From contig NZ_CP114767.1 of assembly GCF_027359925.1 (NCBI RefSeq), positions 2,790,001-2,854,000 on the forward strand: a stretch of 64,000 nt of DNA, given 5' to 3'. This document shows positions 26,067 to 36,087 of this stretch, piece after piece. The stretch is from Hymenobacter canadensis (lineage in GTDB: Bacteria; Bacteroidota; Bacteroidia; Cytophagales; Hymenobacteraceae). The notes under the pieces are model-generated. The model did not search any database and was not told the origin of the DNA. It saw only the letters and a list, made by a program, of their open reading frames with translations. Made by a program: the position numbers and the translations under genes. How positions within the stretch are numbered: position 1 is the first letter of the stretch; every line of letters starts with the position of its first letter.

Positions 26067-27386
26067 TTACGAAGCCATGGCAATGTTCTGCGAACGGCCA
26101 CGCACTTTACCAGTTTTCATCATGCCATCGTAGTGGCGCATCAGCAGGTAGCTTTCCACCTGGTTCAGCGTATCCAGCACTACCCCTACCATGATGATGA
26201 GGGAAGTACCGCCATAGAAGGCCGAGAAAGGCCGCGTGACACCACCCAGCAGCGCAAGCGCCGGGAAGATGGCAATCAGCGCCAATGCCACGGCACCAGG
26301 CAAAGTGATGCGGGTCAGAATCTCGTCAATGTGCTCCGACGTATCGCGGCCGGGCTTAACCCCGGGTACGAAACCACCGCTACGCTTCAGGTCATCCGCA
26401 ATCTGGTTAGGGTTGACGCTGATGGCTGTGTAGAAGTAGGTGAAGACAATGATGAGCGTTGCAAATACCACGTTATACTGCCACGACGTGTAGTCCGAGA
26501 ACTTCACGCCAATGTAGCTGGCCAGGTCACTGTCGTTCTGCCAAACCGAAGCCACGATAGCGGGCACGAACATCAGCGACTGGGCGAAGATGATCGGCAT
26601 TACGCCGGCCGCATTCACTTTCATCGGGATGAACTGCCGCTGGGCATTCAGTTGAGCGGTGCTGCCTACCTGCTTGGCATACTGCACCGGAATCCGGCGA
26701 ACAGCCTGCGTCAGCACGATAACTGCCATTACCACCAGGAAAAGCACGACCAGCTCAATCAGGAAGATCAGCGAGCCACGCATGCCTTTGGCGGCAGCCT
26801 CACCGATAATGGCACCGGGCAGGCGCGATACAATCCCGATCATAATGATCATGGAAATACCGTTGCCGATACCCTTATCCGTAATTTTCTCTCCCAGCCA
26901 CATGCAAAACAGCGTTCCAGCCGTGATGATGAGCATAGTGGAGATTGTAAAGAACGTACCAGGCTCCAGGATTGCGTCAGCACTGATGGTAGCAATGAAA
27001 CCGACCGACTGCGCCATTACAATCGGAATTGTAAGGATACGCGTGTACTGGTTGATTTTCTTGCGGCCCGACTCTCCTTCTTTCTGCAGCTTCTGGAAAT
27101 AAGGAACTGCAATAGTAAGCAGCTGCAATACGATAGATGCCGAGATGTACGGCATGATACCCAATGCAAAGATGGAAGCATTGCTGAATGCGCCGCCAAG
27201 CAGCGTGTCCAGAATGCCAAACACCCCCGAAGCTCCACCGCTTTTCAGACGAGTAGCGTCGACGCCCGGCAGCACTACGAAAGAGCCCAACCGGTAGATG
27301 GCAATGAAAAACAGCGTATTGAAGATCCGCATACGCAGATCTTCAATCGCAAAAATGTTCTTTATCGTTTCGATAAACTTTTTCAT
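26067..27386 (-). CDS. secY: Protein translocase subunit SecY
   Basis: Predicted 439 residues from ATG 27386 (a GTG two codons upstream is also in frame). Ten membrane segments are recognisable, with a plug-region sequence SGGASGVFGILDTLLGGAF and the conserved loop FVPGVKPGRDTSEHID ahead of TM8. SecY forms the protein-conducting channel of the inner membrane with SecE (53093-53287). It follows rplO by 12 bp. Confidence 0.98.
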   Translation of the reverse strand: MKKFIETIKNIFAIEDLRMRIFNTLFFIAIYRLGSFVVLPGVDATRLKSGGASGVFGILDTLLGGAFSNASIFALGIMPYISASIVLQLLTIAVPYFQKLQKEGESGRKKINQYTRILTIPIVMAQSVGFIATISADAILEPGTFFTISTMLIITAGTLFCMWLGEKITDKGIGNGISMIIMIGIVSRLPGAIIGEAAAKGMRGSLIFLIELVVLFLVVMAVIVLTQAVRRIPVQYAKQVGSTAQLNAQRQFIPMKVNAAGVMPIIFAQSLMFVPAIVASVWQNDSDLASYIGVKFSDYTSWQYNVVFATLIIVFTYFYTAISVNPNQIADDLKRSGGFVPGVKPGRDTSEHIDEILTRITLPGAVALALIAIFPALALLGGVTRPFSAFYGGTSLIIMVGVVLDTLNQVESYLLMRHYDGMMKTGKVRGRSQNIAMAS

Positions 27387-27398
27387 CGCCACAAGAAC

Positions 27399-27842
27399 TT
27401 ACAGCGTCACGGCTTTGCCACCTGCTTTCTCAATAGCTTCAACAGCCGACTTGGAGAATGCATGAGCATGAACTTCTACGGCAGTGGTGAGTTCACCACG
27501 GCCCAGAACTTTAATTTTGGCGTTTTTCGAAGCCAGACCAGCCTGCACGAAGTAGGCATTGTCGAAGGTAGTTACACCACCTTCAGTCAGGCCAGCGAGT
27601 ACGTCCAAGTTGATGGCTTTGTACTCCACGCGGTTGATATTCTTGAAACCGAACTTCGGTACGCGGCGCTGCAGGGGCATTTGGCCACCTTCAAAGCCCG
27701 ACTTCTTGGAGTAACCCGAACGGGACTTGGCACCTTTGTGGCCACGCGTCGAGGTGCCGCCACGGCCGGAACCCGTACCACGACCAATGCGCTTGACATT
27801 GCGGGTAGAGCCTACGGCAGGTTTGAGATTGCTGAGATTCAT
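27399..27842 (-). CDS. rplO: 50S ribosomal protein L15
   Basis: Predicted 147 residues. The Gly/Arg-rich N-terminal part ([20 protein letters not shown]) and [14 protein letters not shown] are typical. The C-terminal globular part contains [24 protein letters not shown] sequence. It lies between rpmD (13 bp) and secY. Confidence 0.97.
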   Translation of the reverse strand: MNLSNLKPAVGSTRNVKRIGRGTGSGRGGTSTRGHKGAKSRSGYSKKSGFEGGQMPLQRRVPKFGFKNINRVEYKAINLDVLAGLTEGGVTTFDNAYFVQAGLASKNAKIKVLGRGELTTAVEVHAHAFSKSAVEAIEKAGGKAVTL

Positions 27843-27855
27843 TTTCGGGAGATTC

Positions 27856-28035
27856 CTAGAGTTCGGTTACTTCCAACAGGTGCTGAACGGCTTTGATCAT
27901 GCCAGCAACCTGGGGCGTGTTTTCCACGCTCTTGGTGCTACCCATTTTGCCGAGGCCCAGGGCCTGCACAGTACGCTTCTGACGCTCGGGGCGGTCGATA
28001 ACGCTTTTTACGAGTTTGATTTGGATCTGCGCCAT
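27856..28035 (-). CDS. rpmD: 50S ribosomal protein L30
   Basis: A 59-residue product read from ATG 28035 to TAG 27856. The sequence starts [20 protein letters not shown] and contains [20 protein letters not shown], the family core. Length is normal. It lies between rpsE (6 bp) and rplO (13 bp), the usual spc operon position. Confidence 0.96.
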   Translation of the reverse strand: MAQIQIKLVKSVIDRPERQKRTVQALGLGKMGSTKSVENTPQVAGMIKAVQHLLEVTEL

Positions 28036-28041
28036 CGTCTC

Positions 28042-28647
28042 TTAACCGTTGAAAACTTGAGCGAGGGTGATGCCACGAGCCTGTGCAATCTGCATCGGGT
28101 CGCGCATTTTCAGCAGGGCGTCGAAGGTAGCCTTTACCACGTTGTGGGGGTTCGACGAGCCTTTCGACTTAGCGAGTACGTCTTTGATACCGGCGCTTTC
28201 GAAAACGGCACGCATAGCGCCACCAGCAATTACACCCGTACCAGCAGCAGCTGGCTGAACCAGCACGAAGCCGCCCGAGTATTTGCCTTCCATGATGTGG
28301 GGAACCGTGTGCTTATACAGCGGAACCTTCACCAGGTTTTTCTTCGCGTCATCAATGCCTTTGGCAATGGCGTCGGTTACTTCGTTGGCTTTGCCGAGGC
28401 CGTAGCCTACGGTGCCGTTGCCGTCACCTACTACCACGATGGCCGAGAAGCTGAAGCGACGACCGCCTTTTACTACTTTGGCTACGCGGTTAATAGCAAC
28501 CACTTTTTCTTTCAGATCGGAGTCACCGGTACGCGACTCTTCCTTCCGGTCATTGCCGCGACGGTCATTGCCACCACCACGACGGTCATTGCCACCGCCA
28601 CGGTTATCGCCGCTACCACCACGAGGGCCGTTGTTAAATTCTGCCAT
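28042..28647 (-). CDS. rpsE: 30S ribosomal protein S5 with N-terminal Gly/Arg/Asp extension
   Basis: Predicted 201 residues against about 167 in E. coli. The core starts near residue 45 ([20 protein letters not shown]) and includes [20 protein letters not shown]. The first 44 residues are a low-complexity run of Gly, Asn, Asp and Arg with the units GGNDRR repeated. S5 helps line the mRNA entry channel with S3 and S4. The extension may touch mRNA; see also S3. It follows rplR by 6 bp. Confidence 0.96.
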   Translation of the reverse strand: MAEFNNGPRGGSGDNRGGGNDRRGGGNDRRGNDRKEESRTGDSDLKEKVVAINRVAKVVKGGRRFSFSAIVVVGDGNGTVGYGLGKANEVTDAIAKGIDDAKKNLVKVPLYKHTVPHIMEGKYSGGFVLVQPAAAGTGVIAGGAMRAVFESAGIKDVLAKSKGSSNPHNVVKATFDALLKMRDPMQIAQARGITLAQVFNG

Positions 28648-28653
28648 GATGAT

Positions 28654-29004
28654 TTAGAAATTGAGGCCGCCTTCGCGGGCTCCTTCTGCCAATGATTTTA
28701 CGCGGCCGTGGTAGAGGTAACCGGAACGGTCAAATACCACTTTCGAAATTCCTTTTCCTGTAGCACGGGCAGCAAGTTCTTTGCCGACTGCGGCAGCGAG
28801 GGCGACTCCGTTGCCCCCTTCCACCGAAACGTGCTTCGAGGAAGCAGACGCCAGCGTGCGGCCGGTAGTGTCGTCAATAATCTGAGCATAAATGCCCGTA
28901 TTGCTGCGGAACACCGACAAACGTGGACGCTCGGACGTGCCAGCCACCTTAGTGCGGATGATGCGCTGGATCCGTTTTCTTCTAGTTGCTTTATCGAAAG
29001 CCAT
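28654..29004 (-). CDS. rplR: 50S ribosomal protein L18
   Basis: Predicted 116 residues with [35 protein letters not shown] and the ending [21 protein letters not shown]18 binds 5S rRNA in the central protuberance. It lies between rplF (9 bp) and rpsE (6 bp). Confidence 0.98.
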   Translation of the reverse strand: MAFDKATRRKRIQRIIRTKVAGTSERPRLSVFRSNTGIYAQIIDDTTGRTLASASSKHVSVEGGNGVALAAAVGKELAARATGKGISKVVFDRSGYLYHGRVKSLAEGAREGGLNF

Positions 29005-29013
29005 GGTGTGATG

Positions 29014-29568
29014 TTATTTCGAAGCTGTTTTACCAGCCTTACGACGAATCTGCTCACCCACGAAGCGCACGCCTTTGCCTTTGTAAGGCTCAACTTTGCG
29101 CAACGAGCGAATTTTGGCAGCTACCTGACCCAACAATTGCTTGTCGATGCTGGTCAGTGTAACGATAGGGTTTTTGCCTTTCTCGGTCAGAGCCGTAGCA
29201 GTCACCTCTTTTGGCAGAGCCAAGAAGATGTTGTGCGAGTAGCCCAGCGACAGTTCCAGCGTGGTACCAGCCATTGCGGCTTTGTAACCTACACCTACCA
29301 GCTCCAGCTTCTCTTCCAGGCCGTTGCTCACGCCATTAACGGCGTTGTTGAGCAGGGAGCGGTAGAGGCCGTGCATGGCTTTATGACGCTTCTGTTCGGT
29401 TGGGCGGGTCACTACCAGCTGGCCGTCTTCGGTCGCTACGGTAATGTCGCGGTCAACCGGAACCACCAAAGTGCCTTTCGGGCCCTTCACGGTTACCGTG
29501 TTTTCGTTGCTCACTTCAATCTGCACGTTGGCGGGCAGGCTGATGGGCAGTTTACCAATGCGTGACAT
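29014..29568 (-). CDS. rplF: 50S ribosomal protein L6
   Basis: Predicted 184 residues with MSRIGKLPISLPANVQIEVS, VKGPKGTL and the C-terminal GPYKGKGVRF-like segment (VEPYKGKGVRFVGEQIRRKA). L6 has two similar domains and lies near the factor-binding site. It follows rpsH by 20 bp. Confidence 0.98.
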   Translation of the reverse strand: MSRIGKLPISLPANVQIEVSNENTVTVKGPKGTLVVPVDRDITVATEDGQLVVTRPTEQKRHKAMHGLYRSLLNNAVNGVSNGLEEKLELVGVGYKAAMAGTTLELSLGYSHNIFLALPKEVTATALTEKGKNPIVTLTSIDKQLLGQVAAKIRSLRKVEPYKGKGVRFVGEQIRRKAGKTASK

Positions 29569-29588
29569 AGTCTCGGTTTCCTTTCAGA

Positions 29589-29987
29589 TTAGTAGACGTA
29601 GCACAGCACTTCGCCGCCCACGTTTTCAGCTTTCGCCTCTTTCTCCGTCATCACCCCTTTCGAGGTCGACAGGATGGCGACACCCAGACCACTCAGTACG
29701 CGCGGCAGGTTCTCCACGTGGGCATACTGACGCAAACCGGGCGTGCTCACACGCTGCAGCTTGGTGATGGCGGGTTGTTTGGTTACCGGGTTGTACTTCA
29801 GCGCGATTTTAATCGTGCCCTGTACTGCGGCATCATCAAAACGGTAGCTCTGAATGTAGCCCTTCTTGTAGAGCACCTTCGTGATTTCCTTTTTGATGTT
29901 GCTGGCCGGGATTTCCACTACCCGGTGATTTGCCTTGATGGCATTGCGTACCCGGGTCAGGTAGTCAGCAATTGGATCTGTGTTCAT
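29589..29987 (-). CDS. rpsH: 30S ribosomal protein S8
   Basis: Predicted 132 residues from ATG 29987 (the frame extends upstream without a family match). It starts MNTDPIADYLTRVRNAIKAN and ends GVMTEKEAKAENVGGEVLCY, both conserved. S8 binds the central domain of 16S rRNA and represses the spc operon in E. coli. A strong hairpin precedes it at 30035-30074. Confidence 0.98.
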   Translation of the reverse strand: MNTDPIADYLTRVRNAIKANHRVVEIPASNIKKEITKVLYKKGYIQSYRFDDAAVQGTIKIALKYNPVTKQPAITKLQRVSTPGLRQYAHVENLPRVLSGLGVAILSTSKGVMTEKEAKAENVGGEVLCYVY

Positions 29988-30034
29988 GTGACTTAGTAAA
30001 AGCGCCACCCTTTTTTAGGGAGCCGCAAAGATAT

Positions 30035-30074
30035 GAAAATTTCGCCGCCGCAGAAATGCGGCAGCGAAATTTTC
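30035..30074 (-). promoter_or_regulatory. Intercistronic hairpin between rpsN and rpsH
   Basis: Arms GAAAATTTCGC-GCCGCA (30035-30052) and TGCGGC-GCGAAATTTTC (30057-30074) pair over 17 positions with one mismatch around GAAA. On the minus strand it ends CATATCTTTGC rather than in a T tract, so it is not a typical terminator. The gap of 186 bp is long for this operon. Confidence 0.6.
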
Positions 30075-30173
30075 GGTTAAGACTTCTTGACTCGAATGCG
30101 GCCAATGGTTTCTCTCGGCAACCTGCCAAGTAATGTTACGTCAACAGCCGAGGCTATTTGGTAACGGGTCGAA

Positions 30174-30443
30174 CTACCAGCTCGACTTGGTTACGCCGGG
30201 GATTTTGCCAGCCAGCGCCATCTCGCGGAAACGTACCCGGCTAATGCCGAACTTACGCATGTAACCACGGGGGCGGCCGTCAATCATGTCCCGGTTGTGC
30301 AGGCGCACAGGCGAAGCATCCTTGGGCAGCTTGTCCAGACCTTCGTAGTCGCCGGCGGCCTTCAGCGCTTTGCGCTTCTCAGCATAGCGGGCAACCGTAG
30401 CGATGCGCTTGCGCGCTCTTGCTTTCGCGGATTCCTTAGCCAT
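30174..30443 (-). CDS. rpsN: 30S ribosomal protein S14, zinc-independent
   Basis: Predicted 89 residues, the long form without Cys, with [20 protein letters not shown] and the end [19 protein letters not shown]. Its ATG shares one base with the rplE stop (TAATG), which suggests coupled translation. S14 is in the 30S head. Confidence 0.98.
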   Translation of the reverse strand: MAKESAKARARKRIATVARYAEKRKALKAAGDYEGLDKLPKDASPVRLHNRDMIDGRPRGYMRKFGISRVRFREMALAGKIPGVTKSSW

Positions 30444-31000
30444 TAGTCGTTTTGTTTCTTGGCGTTAGCGAACGGCATACCAAAAGCTTTGAGAAGCTCA
30501 TAGCTCTGCTCGTCGTTTTCGGCCGACGTTACGAAGGTAATATCCATACCCGAAATCGACTTGATCTTGTCAATCGAAATTTCAGGGAAGATGATCTGCT
30601 CCTTAACGCCCAGGGTGTAGTTACCACGGCCGTCAAAGCCTTTGTCGTTGATGCCTTTGAAGTCACGAACGCGGGGCAGAGCAATAGACAGCAAACGGTC
30701 CATGAACTCGTACATCCGCTCGCCACGCAGCGTTACGCGGGCGCCGATTGGCATACCCTCGCGCAGCTTGAAGTTCGATACCGAACGCTTGGCAATAGTA
30801 GCAACTGCTTTCTGACCAGCAATGGTCGTCAGCTCGTCCACTCCATTGTCCACCAGCTTCTTGTCGGCTACAGCAGCACCAATACCGCGGTTGATGCAGA
30901 TCTTGGTGATGCGTGGAACCTGCATGATGCTTTTGAACTGGAATTTCTCCTGGAGCAGCGGCACCACTTCTTTCTTGTATTTCTCTTTGAATCGAGCCAT
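30443..31000 (-). CDS. rplE: 50S ribosomal protein L5
   Basis: Predicted 185 residues with [36 protein letters not shown], and [21 protein letters not shown]5 binds 5S rRNA and touches P-site tRNA. It follows rplX by 15 bp and overlaps rpsN by one base. Confidence 0.98.
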   Translation of the reverse strand: MARFKEKYKKEVVPLLQEKFQFKSIMQVPRITKICINRGIGAAVADKKLVDNGVDELTTIAGQKAVATIAKRSVSNFKLREGMPIGARVTLRGERMYEFMDRLLSIALPRVRDFKGINDKGFDGRGNYTLGVKEQIIFPEISIDKIKSISGMDITFVTSAENDEQSYELLKAFGMPFANAKKQND

Positions 31001-31015
31001 TGTCGTCGTACCGGG

Positions 31016-31279
31016 TTAGGCGTTTGTCGAGGCAATTGCTTTCACGTTGCTCACGTGAATACCAGCTTCGATTTTGGTAATGCCACCCTGGGGGTTCTTC
31101 GCACTTGGTTTGTTGTGCTTGGTCACCAGGTTCAGGCCTTCCACGATAACACGCTGCGTCGAGCGGTTCACCGACTTGATAACGCCGGTTTTGCCTTTTT
31201 CGTCGCCGGCAATTACCTGTACGGTATCGCCGGTTTTCACATGCAGTTTCGCGGGTGCTGCTTTCGTTTTCGTTGCCAT
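31016..31279 (-). CDS. rplX: 50S ribosomal protein L24
   Basis: Predicted 87 residues, slightly shorter than in E. coli, with the KOW motif [18 protein letters not shown] and [21 protein letters not shown]24 is an early assembly protein near the exit tunnel. It follows rplN by 3 bp. Confidence 0.97.
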   Translation of the reverse strand: MATKTKAAPAKLHVKTGDTVQVIAGDEKGKTGVIKSVNRSTQRVIVEGLNLVTKHNKPSAKNPQGGITKIEAGIHVSNVKAIASTNA

Positions 31280-31282
31280 TGC

Positions 31283-31651
31283 TTAGAGAACTTCAGGAGC
31301 CAGCGAAACGATCTTCATGAACTGCTTCTCGCGCAGTTCACGGGCCACGGGGCCGAAGATGCGGGTACCGCGGGGCTCGTCGTTATTGTTGAGCAGTACG
31401 GCAGCATTGTCGTCGAAACGAATGTAAGAACCGTCTTTGCGACGTACTTCTTTCTTCGTGCGAACAACCACTGCTTTCGATACAGTGCCTTTTTTAGCGT
31501 TGCCGGAAGGAATAGCCGATTTGATGGCTACTACAATCTTGTCGCCTACGCTGGCATATTTCTTGCCCGTGCCACCGAGGACACGAATGCAAAGAACTTC
31601 TTTGGCGCCGCTGTTATCAGCGACGGTCAGACGGGATTCTTGCTGTATCAT
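31283..31651 (-). CDS. rplN: 50S ribosomal protein L14
   Basis: Predicted 122 residues, the standard length, with [40 protein letters not shown] and the end [17 protein letters not shown]14 lies at the subunit interface. It is one base after the rpsQ stop. Confidence 0.98.
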   Translation of the reverse strand: MIQQESRLTVADNSGAKEVLCIRVLGGTGKKYASVGDKIVVAIKSAIPSGNAKKGTVSKAVVVRTKKEVRRKDGSYIRFDDNAAVLLNNNDEPRGTRIFGPVARELREKQFMKIVSLAPEVL

Positions 31652-31652
31652 C

Positions 31653-31946
31653 TTACTTGGCGCGTTCTACGATTTCTACCAGTCTCCAGCGTTTGTTCTT
31701 GCTCAGCGGACGCGTGCTCATGATGCGTACCGTGTCGCCTTCGCCGCATTCGTTATTCTCGTCGTGGGCCATGAATTTGGTCGACTTGGTAACGAACTTG
31801 CCGTAGATCGGGTGCTTCATTTTGCTTTCCACCATCACCGTGATGGACTTATCCATCTTGGAGGAGGTGACGCGCCCGATGATTTCTTTGCGCAGGTTCC
31901 GCTCTTCCGTGGCGGAGGTAGCCTGCTGTTCTTCGTTGCTTGCCAT
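31653..31946 (-). CDS. rpsQ: 30S ribosomal protein S17
   Basis: Predicted 97 residues; the OB-fold core begins near residue 17 ([20 protein letters not shown]) and includes THFMAH-type sequence [19 protein letters not shown]. The first 16 residues are a polar Glu/Gln/Ala-rich addition. It follows rpmC by two bases. Confidence 0.97.
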   Translation of the reverse strand: MASNEEQQATSATEERNLRKEIIGRVTSSKMDKSITVMVESKMKHPIYGKFVTKSTKFMAHDENNECGEGDTVRIMSTRPLSKNKRWRLVEIVERAK

Positions 31947-31948
31947 CG

Positions 31949-32161
31949 TTAGTTAGCAGTGTTATTAGCCTGCTCGTTCTCGCGACGGGTCAGCTCGGTC
32001 AACAGACGGGCGACGTTCTTGCGGCTTTGCTTCAGGCGAATCGGGTTTTCCAGGGGCGAAATGGCATGCGCGAAGCGCAACGTCTGGCCACTGGCTTTTT
32101 CGGTCTTTACTTGCTGGTTCAGTTCTTCCAGCGAGAGGGCGCGGATATCGGCGTTCTTCAT
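31949..32161 (-). CDS. rpmC: 50S ribosomal protein L29
   Basis: Predicted 70 residues, mainly two helices, with [20 protein letters not shown] and [21 protein letters not shown]29 surrounds the exit tunnel with L23. It is one base after rplP. Confidence 0.97.
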   Translation of the reverse strand: MKNADIRALSLEELNQQVKTEKASGQTLRFAHAISPLENPIRLKQSRKNVARLLTELTRRENEQANNTAN

Positions 32162-32162
32162 C

Positions 32163-32588
32163 TTACTTGCTTTCTACGTAGTCGCGACGAACAACAAACT
32201 GAGTCCGAACCGGCAGCTTTTGGGCAGCCAAGCGCAGCGACTCCTGCGCCACTTCCAGCGTAACGCCGTCTGACTCAAACATGATAGTGCCGGGCTTCAC
32301 GCAGGCTACCCAATACTCGGGCGAACCTTTGCCTTTACCCATCCGCACTTCAGCCGGCTTCTTGGTGATCGGCTTATCAGGGAAAATGCGAATCCAAACT
32401 TGCCCTTCGCGTTTCATAGCGCGGGTCATGGCGATACGGGCTGCCTCAATCTGGCGAGCCGTAATCCAAGCCACTTCCAACGACTTAATAGCGAAAGAAC
32501 CGAAGTCAATGGAGCTGCCGCGGTAGGCGAGGCCTGTTACGCGACCCTTTTGCATCTTGCGATACTTGGTCCTTTTCGGTTGTAACAT
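32163..32588 (-). CDS. rplP: 50S ribosomal protein L16
   Basis: Predicted 141 residues with [40 protein letters not shown] and [17 protein letters not shown]16 helps position A-site tRNA. It follows rpsC after 37 bp. Confidence 0.98.
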   Translation of the reverse strand: MLQPKRTKYRKMQKGRVTGLAYRGSSIDFGSFAIKSLEVAWITARQIEAARIAMTRAMKREGQVWIRIFPDKPITKKPAEVRMGKGKGSPEYWVACVKPGTIMFESDGVTLEVAQESLRLAAQKLPVRTQFVVRRDYVESK

Positions 32589-32625
32589 GATTTATTGAAA
32601 TTGAATTTCTGAAGAAAAGAAACGA

Positions 32626-33510
32626 CTAGCGACGCGGAGCGCCACCGCCTTGACCACCACGGTTAGTACCACCTGGGGCACCACCGCCACGGCGCTGACC
32701 ACCACCGGCGGCACCACCGGCACCTGGAGCACCACCGCCACGGTTGTCACCGCCACGGTCGTTACGGTCGCGGCGCGGGCCACGGTCGCCGCCACGGTCG
32801 CCACGCTCACCGCGTGGGCCACGGTCGCCACCACGGGTGTCGTTGCCTTGGTTAGCAGGAACCTGGTTAGGCGACAGGTCGGGCTTGCCGAACACTTCAC
32901 CACGCATGATCCATACTTTGATACCGATTTTGCCATACACGGTCTGAGCTTCCGACAAAGCGTAGTCGATATCGGCGCGCAGCGTGTGCAGCGGCGTACG
33001 ACCTTCTTTGTACTGCTCGGAACGGGCAATTTCAGCACCGCCCAAACGGCCACCGCACTGGATCTTGATGCCTTCGGCACCAACGCGGATAGCAGCCTGA
33101 ATGCTCATCTTCATGGCACGGCGGAACGAGATACGAGCCTGCAGCTGCTGAGCAATGCTCTCACCTACCAGCTTGGCGTCGAGTTCCGGACGCTTAATTT
33201 CGAAGATGTTGATCTGAACGTCCTTGCTGGTGATCTGCTTCAGTTCGTCTTTGATCTTATCCACTTCAGCGCCACCCTTGCCGATTACCACACCCGGACG
33301 AGCCGTGTTGATGGTAATGGTGATGCGCTTCAGCGTACGCTCAATCACGATGCGGCTGATGCCACCTTTCGGGATACGAGCCATGATGTATTTGCGGATT
33401 TTTTCGTCCTCCACCAGCTTGTCGGCAAAGTCCTTGCCGCCGTACCAGTTCGAGTCCCATCCTTTAATGACGCCCAGACGGAAGCCAACCGGATTTACTT
33501 TCTGTCCCAT
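32626..33510 (-). CDS. rpsC: 30S ribosomal protein S3 with C-terminal RGG-rich tail
   Basis: Predicted 294 residues against about 233 in E. coli. The KH domain ([20 protein letters not shown], 74-93) and the C-terminal core ending [14 protein letters not shown] (about 197-210) are complete. Residues 222-294 are a low-complexity tail made of Arg, Gly, Asp and Asn ([18 protein letters not shown]), ending in Gly/Ala-rich [18 protein letters not shown]3 with S4 and S5 surrounds the mRNA entry and has helicase activity. It follows rplV by 5 bp. Confidence 0.97.
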   Translation of the reverse strand: MGQKVNPVGFRLGVIKGWDSNWYGGKDFADKLVEDEKIRKYIMARIPKGGISRIVIERTLKRITITINTARPGVVIGKGGAEVDKIKDELKQITSKDVQINIFEIKRPELDAKLVGESIAQQLQARISFRRAMKMSIQAAIRVGAEGIKIQCGGRLGGAEIARSEQYKEGRTPLHTLRADIDYALSEAQTVYGKIGIKVWIMRGEVFGKPDLSPNQVPANQGNDTRGGDRGPRGERGDRGGDRGPRRDRNDRGGDNRGGGAPGAGGAAGGGQRRGGGAPGGTNRGGQGGGAPRR

Positions 33511-33515
33511 AGTGC

Positions 33516-33998
33516 TTATGCGGAGGCTTCTGCCTTGGTTTCAGTGGATTTCTTAGCCGAGCTACGACGCGTGGTCTTTGGCTTGGCTTCAGCGTTGGCT
33601 TCGGTGGTCTTCGTCTCAGCAGCTTTCTGGGTAGCAGCTTTGCTGCCCAGACGCTCTACTTTCGTATCAAGCACCAGCGTCACGTGGTTGCTGCGCTTGC
33701 GGATGCGGTGGCCACGGCCCTGAGGGGCGGGGCGCAGACGCTTCAACTGACGACCTTCATCCACGAAAATCTCTTTGATATAAAGGTTAGCGTCTTCGAT
33801 GCGCTCATCCTCGTTGTGCTGCTGCCAGTTGGCAAGGGCCGAGAGGAGAAGCTTCTCAACGCGGGCAGCGCCCGAGTTGGCTTCGAATTTCAGCAGACCC
33901 AACGCACGGGTCACTTTCTGACCACGAACCATGTCGGCCACCAAGCGCATCTTGCGCGGCGAGGTGGGAACGTTGCGGAGTTTAGCGGTTGCTTCCAT
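33516..33998 (-). CDS. rplV: 50S ribosomal protein L22 with C-terminal extension
   Basis: Predicted 160 residues against about 110. The core ([20 protein letters not shown] to [16 protein letters not shown]) ends near 112; the remaining 48 residues are rich in Lys, Ala, Thr and Glu ([20 protein letters not shown]). L22 has a loop in the exit tunnel. Its N-terminus follows rpsS by two bases. Confidence 0.97.
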   Translation of the reverse strand: MEATAKLRNVPTSPRKMRLVADMVRGQKVTRALGLLKFEANSGAARVEKLLLSALANWQQHNEDERIEDANLYIKEIFVDEGRQLKRLRPAPQGRGHRIRKRSNHVTLVLDTKVERLGSKAATQKAAETKTTEANAEAKPKTTRRSSAKKSTETKAEASA

Positions 33999-34000
33999 GA

Positions 34001-34279
34001 TTAGCGCTTGCCTTTATCTTTCTTGGCAATGTGTCCACGGAAGTTCCGGGTCGGGGCAAACTCACCGAGCTTGTGTCCTACCATGTTCTCCGTAACATAT
34101 ACCGGGATGAACTTATTGCCGTTGTGAACGGCGAAGGTGTGGCCAACGAAATCAGGCGAAATCATCGAGCGGCGAGACCAAGTCTTCACCACCGACTTTT
34201 TGCCGGACTCATCCATTGCCGTTACTTTCTTCTCGAGCCGGAAGTCAATGTACGGCCCTTTTTTTAGTGAACGTGCCAT
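34001..34279 (-). CDS. rpsS: 30S ribosomal protein S19
   Basis: Predicted 92 residues, standard, with [40 protein letters not shown] and [21 protein letters not shown]19 is in the 30S head with S13. It follows rplB by 3 bp. Confidence 0.98.
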   Translation of the reverse strand: MARSLKKGPYIDFRLEKKVTAMDESGKKSVVKTWSRRSMISPDFVGHTFAVHNGNKFIPVYVTENMVGHKLGEFAPTRNFRGHIAKKDKGKR

Positions 34280-34282
34280 TGC

Positions 34283-35110
34283 TTACTTCTTGCCTTTGCG
34301 GTTAACGATGAGCTGCTCGGAGTACTTGTTCTTGTTACGGGTCTTCTGACCTTTCGCGAAGATACCGTTACGGCTACGTGGGTGACCACCCGACGATTTG
34401 CCTTCGCCACCACCCATTGGGTGATCGACAGGGTTCATGGCGACACCACGAACACGTGGGCGACGACCCAACCAGCGGTTACGGCCGGCTTTGCCCAAAC
34501 GAACGTTCATGTGGTCGCCGTTGGATACCGTGCCTACCGTGGCCATGCACGTAACAAGCACCATACGCATCTCGCCGGAAGGCAATTTCAGCGTGGCGTA
34601 CTTGTCTTCGCGGGCCACCAGCTGAGCGTAGGTGCCAGCCGAACGAGCCATAGCGGCACCGTTACCGGGCATCAGCTCGATGTTGTGGACGATGGTACCG
34701 AGCGGGATTTCGCGCAGCGGCAGGGCGTTGCCTACCTCTGGGGCTACACCCGAACCGGAAACGACCGTAGCACCTACCTCAACGCCCGCAGGAGCGATGA
34801 TGTAACGCTTCTCGCCATCGGCGTACTGAAGCAGGGCGATACGGGCCGTACGGTTCGGATCGTACTCAATCGTCTTCACCGTAGCAGGCACCGAGGCCTT
34901 GTCACGCTTGAAGTCGATGATACGATACTTGGCTTTGTGTCCACCACCGATGTAGCGGTTGGACATTTTGCCCGAGTTGTTGCGGCCACCGGAGTTTTTC
35001 ATGGGTGCCAACAGCGACTTCTCCGGCGTCGACGTCGTAATCTCGTCGAAGGCCGGTGCAATGCGGAAGCGCTGACCCGGTGATGTTGGTCTTAGTTTTT
35101 TGAGTGCCAT
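34283..35110 (-). CDS. rplB: 50S ribosomal protein L2
   Basis: Predicted 275 residues with [20 protein letters not shown], the SH3-like part and the catalytic-centre-near segment [21 protein letters not shown]2 is required for subunit joining. It follows rplW by 43 bp. Confidence 0.98.
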   Translation of the reverse strand: MALKKLRPTSPGQRFRIAPAFDEITTSTPEKSLLAPMKNSGGRNNSGKMSNRYIGGGHKAKYRIIDFKRDKASVPATVKTIEYDPNRTARIALLQYADGEKRYIIAPAGVEVGATVVSGSGVAPEVGNALPLREIPLGTIVHNIELMPGNGAAMARSAGTYAQLVAREDKYATLKLPSGEMRMVLVTCMATVGTVSNGDHMNVRLGKAGRNRWLGRRPRVRGVAMNPVDHPMGGGEGKSSGGHPRSRNGIFAKGQKTRNKNKYSEQLIVNRKGKK

Positions 35111-35153
35111 TACTCTTGCTTAGGAAATGCTCTTATGCAGAAAAGGGCGCAGC

Positions 35154-35441
35154 TTAGATGCCGCTGTAGAAGTCGATAACCTCGCCTTCCTTCACCGTCA
35201 CGATGGCTTTCTTGCCATGTGCGCGGCGGCCCGATACCGAACCACCTTTGGTGAACTTGGACTTCACTTTTCCATTGGTGCGGATCGTGCTGATGCTCGT
35301 TACCGTCACGCCATAGAATTGCTCAACGTCCTTCTTAATCTGAACTTTGTTGGCGCTACGCTCTACTTCGAAAACGTATTTACCTTGCTCGTTCAGGCCT
35401 GTGGCCTTCTCGGTCACGATGGGTTTTTTCAGCGTGCTCAT
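35154..35441 (-). CDS. rplW: 50S ribosomal protein L23
   Basis: Predicted 95 residues with KKPIVTEKATGLNEQGKYVF and VEQFYGVTVTSISTIRTNGK. L23 is the docking site for trigger factor and SRP at the tunnel exit. Its start shares one base with the rplD stop (TAATG). Confidence 0.98.
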   Translation of the reverse strand: MSTLKKPIVTEKATGLNEQGKYVFEVERSANKVQIKKDVEQFYGVTVTSISTIRTNGKVKSKFTKGGSVSGRRAHGKKAIVTVKEGEVIDFYSGI

Positions 35442-36079
35442 TATTCAGCAGTGGTATAGAGTTGTTCCAATGCCGTCAGGCCAGCTTCCGACAGCAGCAG
35501 CGTGTCGGTGTTCAGCAGGTCGTGGGTGTTCAGCGCGATAGGCGTCGATACTTTTACCTTCTGAATGTTGCGGGCCGACAGAACCACGTTCTTGTCTACT
35601 TCGCCGGTCACCAGCAGGGTCTTCTTGCCGTTGTTCAGCTTCAGACCTGCGAGGATAGAGAGGAAGTCTTTGGTCTTGGGAGCCGACAGGGAGATGTTCT
35701 CCACCAGGGCTACCTTGCCGTCTTTGGCCAGCGTTGAGAGAGCCGACAGACGGGCCAGACGCTTGGTCTTTTTGTTGAGCTTGAAGCCGTAGTCGCGGGG
35801 CTCAGGACCGAAAATCCGGCCACCACCTACGAACACACCCGATTTCATCGAGCCAGCACGAGCGCCGCCCGTACCTTTCTGCTTCTTCAGTTTCTTGGTG
35901 GTGCCGTGCACTTCGTTGCGCTGCTTCGACTTGTGCGTGCCTTGGCGCTGGTTGGCCAGGTACTGCTTCACGTCGAGGTACATCACGTGCTCGTTCGGCT
36001 CCAGACCGAAGATGGCGTCAGACAGCGTAACCTTGCGGCCGGTGTCTTCGCCTTTGATGTTAAATACTGACAGTTCCAT
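35441..36079 (-). CDS. rplD: 50S ribosomal protein L4
   Basis: Predicted 212 residues from ATG 36079 (MELSVFNIKGEDTGRKVTLS); the longer open frame upstream overlaps rplC and has no match. The tunnel loop region KKLKKQKGTGGARAGSMKSG and RIFGPEPRDYGFKLNKKTKR are typical. In E. coli L4 represses the S10 operon. It follows rplC by 8 bp. Confidence 0.98.
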   Translation of the reverse strand: MELSVFNIKGEDTGRKVTLSDAIFGLEPNEHVMYLDVKQYLANQRQGTHKSKQRNEVHGTTKKLKKQKGTGGARAGSMKSGVFVGGGRIFGPEPRDYGFKLNKKTKRLARLSALSTLAKDGKVALVENISLSAPKTKDFLSILAGLKLNNGKKTLLVTGEVDKNVVLSARNIQKVKVSTPIALNTHDLLNTDTLLLSEAGLTALEQLYTTAE

Positions 36080-36087
36080 CTTCAAGG

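Noticed and set aside
32650..32850. Repeated GGTGGC/CACCACGG units looked like a repeat array
   Set aside because: They encode the Gly/Arg-rich S3 tail and lack spacers, so they are neither CRISPR nor a noncoding repeat.
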